Source of the DNA: Luzula sylvatica | Taxonomy: Eukaryota; Streptophyta; Magnoliopsida; Poales; Juncaceae | Assembly (NCBI GenBank): GCA_946800325.1 | Contig: OX326961.1 | Span: forward strand, 52,860,793 to 52,924,792 | Direction: 5' to 3' | DNA: 64,000 nt | Shown here: positions 11,439 through 21,627 of the stretch, in pieces | How positions within the stretch are numbered: the first letter of the stretch is position 1 | Layout: the number at the start of each line of letters is the position of its first letter | The notes under the pieces: generated by a model | Told to the model about the DNA's origin: nothing | The model's input: the letters and a program-made list of their open reading frames with translations, nothing else | Databases searched by the model: none | Program-made: the position numbers and the translations under genes

Positions 11439-11957
11439 CCATCTTCGAGAATTAGCTTCGGCCTTCGTAGCAAACTATCAATTTGTAATTCATAAGAGAA
11501 TTTTGTTGATCCTCAAGGATACATTTGGGAATTATTTGTGCAGTGTGTATTTTTGGAATTGTTTTTCATCTCTTTTCTAGTAGGGTGTGGCTTATGTTTT
11601 GTCGGAGAGGACACCTTGTAATATATATGATTTATGTAATGAAATTATTTTTAATCAAACAAAATGTAATGAAACTATACAAAGTATTTGTTTAATTCGT
11701 AAGTACTCGATCTTCAACAGAAAAGAACGCCCAATTAGTTACTTCTTTTATAAACTGGAAAACAAGTACCGCTAAACTATATGATAAGGATGATAAAACA
11801 ATGGAAAATGTTGTATGCCCCTTACATTCCTTTGGACCCTTGGTGTGCTTGCATTTACTGTTAAACCATACATCAGATGATAAATCATGTTCATCTTTTC
11901 TTGTTTTGCATATAGAGCTTTCTAATAATCCTTGCTATATTTGACTCTTATCTTGAT
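11439..11957. other. 3' flank of expansin copy 2, no further gene seen
   Basis: The probable 3' UTR resembles the corresponding region of copy 1 (GTTGATCCTCAAGGATACATTTGGGAAT against a similar stretch near 2447). After it I see no gene or mobile-element signature. Confidence 0.45.
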
Positions 11958-12250
11958 TGTTATACGAATAATAATGGTTAACGTGTGTGTGAATATCCAT
12001 GCAGATATTAAAGGTTTTCGATATACTATAACTCCAAAGATTTTTGATAATCTATAACTTCAAAGGTTTTTGGTATAATTATTTAATATGATTAATTGTA
12101 ATCTTTTATAGTTTCTAAGCTTTTTATTTCCTATAAATATATATCATGTTATGTATTATGTTGAAGAACAATTGAAGAAAAATATTTCTCTTCTTCTATC
12201 TTTCTTCTTATTGTACTTATTACAATACGTTATCAACACGATGCTCTGCC
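11958..12250 (+). mobile_element. Copia-like LTR remnant with putative primer-binding site
   Basis: A TATA-like CCTATAAATATATATC is followed by a C/T-rich stretch and TTATTACA. Then comes ATACGTTATCAACACGA, which resembles the leader of some plant Ty1-copia elements. The following 350 bp contain no intact gag frame. The 5' boundary is an estimate. Confidence 0.4.
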
Positions 12251-12332
12251 CCCGTGAAAGATTCAAATTTCGATCATGACTTTCTTATATTCTTTTCCTT
12301 GATCTCCAATCAAATGTCAGTATAATTATTGT

Positions 12333-12541
12333 GGGGTTTGATATGACGCCCCCACACATCCTTGATGTAGAAACTTGATGCGTCAATCGAGACTATTTTA
12401 ATGGATTGATTGGATTGATTAACCCTCAAATCGATGTTTTGCTTAATTGATTCAATTAAAGAAATTAATCAATCTGATTAAGTATCCTCGATTAACGCAT
12501 CAATTGTGTTTTATTGAGTTATGGGGCTCATATATTTTCCC
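12333..12541. mobile_element. MULE-type MITE, same family as 706-926
   Basis: The left end is GGGGTTTGATATGACGCCCCC and the right end read in reverse is GGGAAAATATATGAGCCCC. Internally it shares the GATGCGTCAATCGA and ATTGATTCAATTAA blocks of 706-926. Flanks AATTATTGT (12324-12332) and AATTATTAT (12542-12550) agree at eight of nine positions, consistent with a 9 bp duplication. Confidence 0.75.
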
Positions 12542-12899
12542 AATTATTATTGTCTTCAAAATCTTATGAATGTACAATTTACCCACCCATATTTTGCATC
12601 TATCTTTGAGCCTTCTCATGAAGCTACATCATCATGTTTATCATGATTATTAACCATTATATTGTGTCATGTATATTCATCATATGCATTAATATTATAT
12701 TTGATCATTTAAGACATGCATTTTGTATGATTATTTTGAAGTATTAATTTGAATCATTAGATGTAGTGATGTGGTTTAATCTCAATCATTATTTTTTTAT
12801 TAGATTTTTTGAAGATCATATTTTGTGTAGTCATTTATATGTCATTATTTTACACCATATTTTAAGCATTCTTAGAAAGTCACAGCATCCTACATTAAT

Positions 12900-13925
12900 G
12901 ATGTGGCCTATTATTGGTTAGAATCATATTAAACCAAGTCTAATTAATTGTTTAAAATTACACATAAGATTACATGATCAAACGTGAATGCAATGGAATA
13001 TGAAAAGTGTATATATAAACTTTTAATATTATAAAACATACAACATATATTAGTATTAGTTTTAGAAATTTAATTTTATAAACTCATCAAATATATTCAT
13101 TTTAATTTTTCTCTTTATTTTGACATACATATTAGCATAGTTCATACATACTTTTTTCATAATTTCAATTTGTAAAGATATTATGTAAGAAAATACAATG
13201 CAAAAAAATACATATTTACATAATTAATTTTTAAGTATTATTATTTATTTTTGTAAAAATTATAACAATAAGAATCCCATATAATACTAAGTAGATTATA
13301 TTTGTGTTTTTAAGCAAACAAAATTTTTTAAAAAAATAATAGAATTAAAAAATATTTTATTCATCTAAATAACTTCTTAAACTTACAAACACCTATCAAA
13401 TTGTATTGTTATTTTATAAAATGTAAAATAGAAAAAAATCACATAATATAAAATAATTTGCATTTATGTTTGTTACGAATTAAATTTTGATATTATTTAT
13501 TAAATTACTTCCACTATTAAGTTTTATATTATTTTATATTTTCCGTTGCATTTTGAATCCATAAAAATTATTACTAATATATAATTAATAATGTGTTACT
13601 GCATATGTTGTATGATTCATTATTTTAATATTATATATTGTATGAAATATTGTGAACAATAATATAATATTTGTTGTAATGTTTTTTTCGTAAAATTATA
13701 TTATGTCTTATTTTTATATATTATTATATAATGACATTAAAATATAATATTTTTTGTTATCGTAATGTAAAATAATTATAAAACATATGAATAATCATAG
13801 ATAAATGAATTCATATAACTTTATTTTAAGATGATATTATTAATATTATCTTACAAATGTGTAATTTGTATTACAATAAAAAACATAATTTACATACTCG
13901 CCGCGTAGCGCGAGTATTCTCCTAG
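12900..13925 (+). mobile_element. Helitron-like 3' end with AT-rich body
   Basis: The terminus ATACTCGC-loop-GCGAGTAT is a perfect 8 bp stem, followed by TCTC and CTAG before T (13922-13926). The preceding 1 kb is extremely AT-rich, without genes. I assign it as body only by proximity. The 5' terminus was not identified, so the start is arbitrary. Confidence 0.5.
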
Positions 13926-14904
13926 TAGTATTTATTTTTCAAAATTTTATGATGTTACTTTTTAATACTAAACTTGTACCTTGTGCATTATTGTAATTTA
14001 TAAGCATCTGGTTCCTTGAATCGTTTATCTTTAAATATACAACATCATAATATTAATTATATCATGCATGTTAAAGATATCTTTGAATCGTTTATCTTTA
14101 AATATACATCAGAATTATACATCGTTTTGATCTGTTTCTTTGTAATCAAACATTATTATTTTTGCCAAAGCATGATAATATGAATGTCACAAGCATAATA
14201 TTATAATTCTACGACAATTGATAAAATTAATGTTGGAAACATAATATTGACGAAATATATGTCAGAAACTTAATATCAGTATTAGCACCAGAAATTTATT
14301 AAAGAAATGTGTATTTGAGTTTATAATGTTAAATTTTATGAAATTTGTTTTATGTACCAAAAGTTGTATATTAACGCACATTAAGTTGCTCGCTTAATTT
14401 ATTCACCGTATTTTAAAATCTGATTGAATGAGCACACAATGATCTGACGGTAGAGATGTATTAAGTATCAAAAGGCTGGTATTTAATTAATTAGGCTAGC
14501 CTCTCATTTAACGTGTCTAATTCTGCATTAATGAGTGTGTATATGACCGAGCTTGGGCCATTTCTCCTGTTACACGGGTAACTTTTTTTTTGTGGTTCAC
14601 TCATGAGATATTTATACGAGTTTTACCAAAATTTAAAATTCTAAACCATAAATCCCCCCCCCCCCCTCCTGCTTTTCCCGTCAGTGTCAACAACCGTAAT
14701 TATTACAAGAATCCATCATTAATGTAGTTGCGCATGTAATAACACTTAACAAGAAATGAATGATTGATGTGAACAGTGAAAAGTCCGTCAAATCTGTTAA
14801 GCGTTACGGCCCACGTGAATTAATATTATGGCCCGTTAAAATTAACCCGTCCTTTTGTCTGGGTCCTTTAAGGACTCCAAAAAAAAGATCATTTATCCTA
14901 CGTC

Positions 14905-15159
14905 GGAACCCACCACCACATCCTTTATATCCTAATTAACACATTTTTTATAATATAATTAAAACATTTAATTAATATTATAATTAACAAAAAATATTCG
15001 ATTAACAGTTAATTAATATATATTTAACATACTTATGAATTAACAGTTAATAATTCATACTGGTTAACTGTTAATCGAATGTATTTTATTATTACTGGTT
15101 AATCAAGTGTGTTTACAGAGGATATAATGGTCTGTTTTGGGGGTAGGGTATAATTTCCC
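14905..15159. mobile_element. MITE abutting the promoter of the 15322 gene
   Basis: The right end (GGGGGTAGGGTATAATTTCCC) has the GGGAAATTATAC-type terminus seen in other MITEs here. The subterminal block GTTAATCGAATGTAT is shared with 18482-18619. The left half holds the inverse ACCACATCC and TAATTAACACA segments. The left boundary is approximate and no clean TSD was found. Confidence 0.55.
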
Positions 15160-15169
15160 TATATATAAT
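15160..15169 (+). promoter_or_regulatory. TATA box at a MITE edge
   Basis: TATATATAAT begins directly after the CCC that ends the MITE at 15159. It lies about 150 bp upstream of the ATG at 15322, so the MITE forms the immediate upstream promoter of that gene. Confidence 0.5.
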
Positions 15170-15321
15170 ATCCTCCACTTATTAGGAAAGTAAATCTTCT
15201 CTCTCACACTTGGTTCCAAATTCCAAATGACCCCACAATAATAACAAAGAATATATTCTATTTATTCTATTTATTCTATAAAATTAGCCCCTCGACCAAT
15301 TTGCAACTTTCGTAACCGGCC

Positions 15322-15909
15322 ATGTCTACCTATCTTCGCTACCTTGTTACTCCGTTTTTCAAATTATTCCACAAAACATTACAAAATTTTCGATATATCC
15401 ATCTTCAAATTTCTCTCCTAAATATTATCCTTTCTCTCACCTCGTTTTCTCTACTATTTCCAAAGATTATTCTCTTTTTTCTTCCTCTAATGTTGTCCAC
15501 CATTGCATGCTCTGTTCCAATATACCTCTTTCTAATTTTCGAAAAACAAGGTACTAAAGATATAATATTTCTTGAAGGAGAAAATTACTTGCAACTCGGT
15601 TCGATTCAAGTTCTTGAAGAAGCCAATTTATGTGCTTATAAAGATCATATAGAAGCAGGGTGCTTTTTGCAAAAGTACGGCGGAAGATTTACTACAAGTG
15701 GAGTTGAAGAACCCGAAGAGAAAATTATTTTTGCGGGAAGGGTTGAAGTGAAAAATGGCCAAGGGTTGTTTGATGAAGATCTGGTTTCTCTCAAGGTGGA
15801 TTGCATGGCAGCTAGATTATGGAATAGTTACTTCGGAAGATGGTCAACATGGAACTATGACAAAAGAGAAAATATAGGATGTTCCCCAATCTCATTCTAT
15901 TATTCTTGA
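15322..15909 (+). CDS. Unrecognised membrane protein, intronless
   Basis: A single open frame of 195 residues starts at the first ATG after the TATA box and ends in TGA. Residues about 30-75 are almost entirely hydrophobic and could form two membrane passes (LLNIILSLTSFSLLF and ILFFLPLMLSTIA, then PIYLFLIF). The C-terminal 120 residues are soluble and charged, with four cysteines and a central EEPEEKIIFAGRVEV. The final 30 residues are aromatic-rich (RLWNSYFGRWSTWNY). Codon use and base composition are clearly more gene-like than the surroundings, and the frame is undisturbed. I do not recognise the family and infer no function. Location in a membrane is the only supportable statement. Confidence 0.65.
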   Translation: MSTYLRYLVTPFFKLFHKTLQNFRYIHLQISLLNIILSLTSFSLLFPKIILFFLPLMLSTIACSVPIYLFLIFEKQGTKDIIFLEGENYLQLGSIQVLEEANLCAYKDHIEAGCFLQKYGGRFTTSGVEEPEEKIIFAGRVEVKNGQGLFDEDLVSLKVDCMAARLWNSYFGRWSTWNYDKRENIGCSPISFYYS

Positions 15910-16279
15910 TGAGGCGGACAAAAAAATTACTTAAATTAAATAACACTCAAATCAAAATTAATTGACACGTCTAATTGACGAGTCAATTTATTTTAATATA
16001 TTAATATTAGTATATGTTAATTGACATCTGGAGGATTTCTAATGTTGAATTTTATTTTCCAAGATTTCATGGTCAAAAAAAATGGGAGTTAAGTTTTCAT
16101 ATTAGTTTTTTATTTTATATTTAATAGAGTAGGGAGGTATTTTAATTTTTGAGTAGAGTGTTTATTAATCTGTATGTAAGGGGATTTTTACACCCCAATA
16201 GAGGTTGTACAAACTCAAAAAATTTAATAAAATCAATAGAAGTGGGGTTTGTGAATCCACTTTATTTTTATAAAAAAAA

Positions 16280-16431
16280 AAAACATGTTAATATTTGACA
16301 TGTCAATTCAATTAAACGATAAATTCATCTGTTAATTAATTTAGCTAAGAATATTAATCAATTCAATTAAACATCTTTTCAACGTCATAAAAAATGTTTG
16401 AATGAGTTTTGGAGACACCACATATAATCCC
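16280..16431. mobile_element. MITE remnant related to 706-926
   Basis: The right end GTTTGAATGAGTTTTGGAG continuing to ACATATAATCCC matches the terminal region of the 706-926 family. The left terminus is missing next to an A-rich run. Confidence 0.45.
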
Positions 16432-16475
16432 TTTCAGCAATAATGAAGAACTTGACGTGTCTTATACTATTTACA

Positions 16476-16545
16476 CACTATAAGAAAATGGATTTCGAAG
16501 GCGATACAAAAAACCGGTCAAAAATCACCGCTAAAACAATAATAA
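16476..16545 (+). mobile_element. CACTA (En/Spm) terminal inverted repeat
   Basis: CACTATAAGAAAATGG followed by a short GC-richer stretch (CGAAGGCGATAC, then ACCGGTC) is the standard left terminus of plant CACTA elements. I could not find a matching right end (TTGTAGTG-like) before 17.1 kb, so the element is truncated or decayed. Confidence 0.6.
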
Positions 16546-16679
16546 TATTATCTTGAATCATACGTAATAACAATACAAATATCTTAAACATATACTTTAA
16601 TATCTCAATACAAACCTTACATAAAAACATAAAAAGTACAAAAAATCTCGAACTCTCCAACAAAGCCCGATCAAAAGGA

Positions 16680-17035
16680 ACGTGTAGTATATGTGTATAT
16701 TATATACATATTATTTATGATATATATTATATGATATACATATTATTTATGATACATATGCGTATATGATATACATATTATATTTTTATTTACTTTATTT
16801 AATGTATATAAGGAATGTGCAGTATACGTGTATATATGATATACACATTATATTTCCATTTATATTTATATGATACACTATGCAATATATGTGTATGTGA
16901 TATACATATTATATTTTCATTTATAAAATACATATAAAGAATGTTCAATTAGGTTTAGGCTAATGATATTTTCTGATCAGTAAAGTACATTTATAAAATA
17001 CATTTTCTGTTCATTTATAAAATACATATAAAGAT
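16680..17035. repeat. Degenerate minisatellite of GTATATGTGTATAT type
   Basis: Imperfect repeats recur of a GGAAYGTGYAGTATAYGTGTA start, a GATATACATATTATAT middle and an ATTTATAAAATACATATA end. Three to four units of roughly 100-120 bp are visible. Confidence 0.6.
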
Positions 17036-17751
17036 TCGGCGTACTCATCACATTATATTTAATGTATATAAGGAGATCTTGGGGGAAAGTAAAGTTTCTA
17101 AAAAAAAATTACGGCCCATGGGCTGGTGATCAATATTTTAAAGTGTATTAGATTCCCAAAATTCACCCCAAAAGCTCTCTATATTTTGTTTAACACGTAT
17201 TATTAGTACTATTAGCATGATAATTCAAAAAAATATATAACTAAAATTTAATAAAAATCAATTGAATTTAATAACTCAAATAAGCATTAATTATATATTA
17301 ATTAATTAGTATTTATATGATATGTTTTATTTATTATGTTGAATAAATATATTAATTTCAACATAAAAAATTTGGGGATAAAATATGGAGACAAATATTT
17401 GTTTCATGTATAAATTTTTGACCGGTTTTAAAATCTCGTTTTTTTTGCATTTTTTTAACCCGTCCGATTTGTGTCATCTCTACAAATCATTTACTCTAAT
17501 TAACCACCGGATTTTTAAAATCAGACGGTACCGGATTTTAAAAATCATTTATGGGTTAGTTTTGGAATATTTTTGAAAATTGGATTATTTTTCGAAATAT
17601 CTTTTTATACAGGGTTAGATGCAGAAATGCTCCTATATCCCGCGCCATTTATTATTTCGGACACAACACATACACAACACACACATAAATTAAAATGCCA
17701 TTTTCATTTTGTGGCCAGAACTTATTTTGTGGCCGAAACTATACATGTCTT

Positions 17752-17754
<3 letters not shown>

Positions 17755-17814
<60 letters not shown>
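17755..17814. repeat. (GA)n microsatellite
   Basis: About 30 uninterrupted GA dinucleotides. Open frames through it give only RE or SL repeats and are not genes. Confidence 0.97.
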
Positions 17815-17817
<3 letters not shown>

Positions 17818-18030
17818 TGAGTTGAGTCAGTCGCTGTTTCGCTAGTACGAGACGGTCGCTCCCTTTCAAGATGAGCACGGTGAATATGAGTAGAGGCTTC
17901 GGAATTTTCTGGAGCTAGACATGATCGGACTCGGATGCTAGACGAAGCACGAGACAAAAAGAAGAAGAGTCGTCATTCCAAGCCGATCCTTTCCGTCACC
18001 GTATCAAGCGTGATTCAGAAAGGTACAAAC
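17815..18030. other. GC-richer segment after the GA tract, unassigned
   Basis: The segment has a balanced base composition (GTACGAGACGGTCGCTCCC, then AGCCGATCCTTTCCGTCACC). It lacks an open frame above about 70 codons and resembles a 5' UTR or a captured gene fragment. A GTACAAAC splice-donor-like site follows AGAAAG near 18020. No homology is recognised. Confidence 0.3.
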
Positions 18031-18481
18031 ACGAAGTTCTTTCTTCGAATCTTAATCTTTTACACGGATCCTTGTGGACAAATCCGTCGGTGACAATTTT
18101 CTGCTGTGAATTTTTTGTAACAAGTGTAATGTCCTAATAATTAATTATGTATTTTTGATGACTTTGTTGAATATTTAGACTAATTATATTATTTTGAAGT
18201 ATGCAAATTTTGAATAAGTTATGAATTACTACGTGGTATGTTGAGGCAAAATAAAATATTTGAATTTTGTACTAATTATATTACGAATACATTTAGTCAT
18301 TGTATATTTTATATTTTATTTTATGTTAAGTTGTATTTATGTATATTATCTAATATTGTAAAAATCATCATTGTGATCTACGAGGGATGTAGTAGTGAAG
18401 CGGTGTTATATCGTCCGCTAGCGCTAAACGTTAAATTAAACGTCGAAATGTTACATGTCCATTGCACGCTACTTAAAACAT

Positions 18482-18619
18482 ATACATGAATTAACAATTA
18501 ATAATTAATATTAATTAATTGTTAATCGAATGTATCTTGTTAATTACTAATTAATTAAGTGTGCTAATTAGAGATATAGAGGATGTGGTGATGCATATGG
18601 GGGGAGGGTAAAATTTCCC
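18482..18619. mobile_element. MITE half-copy, family of 14905-15159
   Basis: It shares TGTTAATCGAATGTAT and a TTAATTAAGTGTG block with 14905-15159. It ends GGGGGGAGGGTAAAATTTCCC. The ACCACATCC segment of the relative is present in reverse. The left half is missing. Confidence 0.55.
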
Positions 18620-19688
18620 AAAGAAAAACTTGTATTGAAATCAGATTATATGGCGAAGGACTGGAAGTAAGTTGTATAGTATTAGCAAGAGAAAAGAAGA
18701 GAGAAATTATGTCAGTAAGCGAATCTCGCAATTGTAGATGTCCAAAAGAACAAAATAAAGGTCATGAGAGAGAGAGAGAGAGAAAAAAAAACCTTCTGCT
18801 TTTTACTAGAGGGTCTTTGAGTGCAAGATTCATTGTTATATTTGATTTGATTTAACGGAGAAAATAAATGGATGTTAAATCTAATTTCATCATGATTTAT
18901 TGTAATGAAATCTGACCATTCATTAAATGAGTGGACATGATTTGCTTCGATGGACATTGGACATGTTCCGGACCCAGGTCGAAAAGGACATGCTAATGGT
19001 TTCGTAGAGAAGAGAGACGAGGAAGAAGAGAGAAGAGACGGAGAACGATATTTGTCGAATACTTCTAACGTATAAATAAAGATACTTTAAAAACATAAAT
19101 ATATATTTGATATCGAAATAAATTAGTAATACGTATAAGAAAAAAAATTATGTAATAAGAAATTTTATGTCAAAAATATATTATATAAAAAATAAAAAAT
19201 ATTAAATATATAAATTATAATTAATAAAACATTATATATAATAGGTGTATCGTATTTTATATTTTTTTTGAAAATGGTCGTATCACCGTACTCGTATCGT
19301 GTCGAATACGCTATATTAATATGTATCCTGCAACATTGAAAATCAAAGTTGCAAGGTGTATATCTGTCATTTTTTAAAAATATAACTCAAAATAGTGAGG
19401 ATAGGGATTAAAAAATATTACTCACATGTTAGTTATATTTGAAACATAATAAAATCTAAAGTTTCACGTGGTATAAATAAAATGACCTCAAATCTTAATG
19501 TATATTCTTTCACCTCACCAGAAATTAATTATTGGAAAACCTACGAGCAGGACTGGCTAGATCCTTTAAAAAAAAAAACTAATCAAACTAGTTAAATATT
19601 AATATTATATTAATTTAAAAACAATAAGTTTCAAATGTGAAACTAGGCTTGTTTGAATCACCAAGGAAGTTCAAATAAAGTGTAGTTA

Positions 19689-19760
19689 AGGTTTTACCCG
19701 ACCCATTAACATTCTTATTTGTAGGGAATCAAACTCATAAACTCTCATAGAAGAGACAAT
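19689..19760. repeat. 72 bp direct repeat, copy 1
   Basis: The segment from GGTTTTACCCGACCCA through AACTCTCATAGAAGAGA recurs at 20877-20948 with few changes. It looks like the end of a repeat containing CGGGTA motifs. Confidence 0.75.
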
Positions 19761-20029
19761 TATTTACATAACTAACAATTATAACTTAAATATCATTTTT
19801 CTTAGAAAGATCTCTTAAATTAATTATTACGAGAGACAGATGTTTCACATGTAATTGTGTGGATTATTGGTTAATATTCTTGATTTTTTGTATAGATCCA
19901 AGATTCAAATCTAAACCAAAAAAATTCTCATATTTTCATTGTACTTTGGATAAATAAATTTAATATTATAGCCTACATACAATAATATCATATAATAAAT
20001 AATCTAAAATAAAATAATTAGTATAGCAT

Positions 20030-20500
20030 AATATAATATAATAAATAATAATATATAATATAATATAGTATAAAATAGGGGAGTTATGTCATGCACCCTT
20101 TAAAAGAATATTTTGTATTTAGAAGGGAGTATCCTAAAATTTCCTATTTAGCCTATCATTCAATGATAAATACACTTGAAAAATTATCTTAAATACTCAT
20201 TAATTATTAATTGATAATTACTCAAAATATCCTTGAAAATGAATGTATTATAAGAAAAAAGAGAATAGGTAGAACTCCCATAATATAGTATAATACAATA
20301 TAATATAATATAATATAAAACAATATTATATAGTATAACATAGTACAATATAATATAATATAATATAATATAATATAGTAATATAATATAAAATGATATA
20401 ATATTATATAATAAAAACATTATTGTCCAGTAGAATATAATATAATATAATATAACATAAAATAATGGGATATACAATAGTATAATATAAAATAAAGTAT
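20030..20500. repeat. TATAA-type pentanucleotide-rich tract
   Basis: Long runs of ATAAT and TATAA units with short interruptions. Frames through it are simple Y/I/L repeats and not coding. Confidence 0.8.
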
Positions 20501-20554
20501 ATTATATTATTATAGTAAAATTCTCTAATCATTTAATATTATTATTAATTATCT

Positions 20555-20558
<4 letters not shown>

Positions 20559-20613
<55 letters not shown>
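20559..20613. repeat. (TTA)n microsatellite
   Basis: About 18 TTA trinucleotides. Confidence 0.95.
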
Positions 20614-20616
<3 letters not shown>

Positions 20617-20699
20617 CTAAAATCATTTATTATAAATCACAACAAAACTATTAAATTTGAATGGTCTCGATCTAACCGTCAAAAAGAATGTAAGGATAA

Positions 20700-20948
20700 A
20701 TATGTAATTTCAATTTCGAGTATTTTCGAGTAACTTTCGGGTATGGGTTCGAGTTACCTGCGGGGTGAGTAGTACTCCGCCCTTACCCGAAACGGATATT
20801 TTTCGGGTAATAACCAACCCTCGGGTATTTTTTCGAATATTTCCCGTCCCGTTCTGGTCGGATACCCGCGGATTCGGGTTTTACCCGACCCACTGACATC
20901 CCTATTTGTAGGGAATCAAACTCATAAACTCTCATAGAAGAGATAATT
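20700..20948. repeat. CGGGTA-rich dispersed repeat with second 72 bp copy
   Basis: Reiterated TCGGGTA, ACCCGCGG and TACCCG motifs lead into TTTTACCCGACCCACTGACATCC. The last 72 bp repeat 19689-19760. This style of (A)CCCG repeat is common in plant intergenic DNA and is probably part of a transposon, but I cannot assign the class. Confidence 0.5.
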
Positions 20949-21627
20949 GTTCCACCAATAAACCACATAATTTCTTATGATATGTAGTACTTTTATTGGA
21001 ATTATATTTATAATTAATAAATTAAATAAATTATTTTTTCGAAAAATCTGGATCCCTTAAAATTTTGGATGTGAAGTCTGATTTTTGTTGGCCACATGAG
21101 CCGGTCTTGCACCGGGTTTGTCTATGAGAATCATCTAAACAAAATTTTAACGCAGAAATAACGTAGAGATGGATTTGTTGTGTTTGTAATGTTATACGTT
21201 AGTTTTTCTTATTTTTTAGAATATTTTTAAAATGATATTGTTTTAAAGGATGGTATACTTGCGTGGCTGCTGTAATTGATGGTTTGTAGCAGTTAAAATA
21301 ATTCTCCAATTTTAGAGAAAAAGATGCCAAGTGCCAACTAATCAATCCCAAGACACTATATGGAGATAAAATTTTGGGTACTTTTTTGTTGCTCATAAGA
21401 ATTCTTCAGTTCTACCAATCCAAACTTCCTGTTTGAATTTCCTACATGCATTCACTCGGATCCCTAGAATATATCTGTCTCTCGCTCGCCTCTCTCTCTC
21501 CCTAACTGATCAGAAATTATAAACACACGACCTCATCAACGAATTGAGGAGAGGAACAGAAAGAGAAAAAGAAACATCAAAAACCTTAATTCTCTCCTCT
21601 ACCCATCTCTCTAGTTCTCTGTCTACA

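Noticed and set aside
17573..17957. Arg-Glu and Ser-Leu repeat open frames
   Set aside because: Direct translation of the GA microsatellite.
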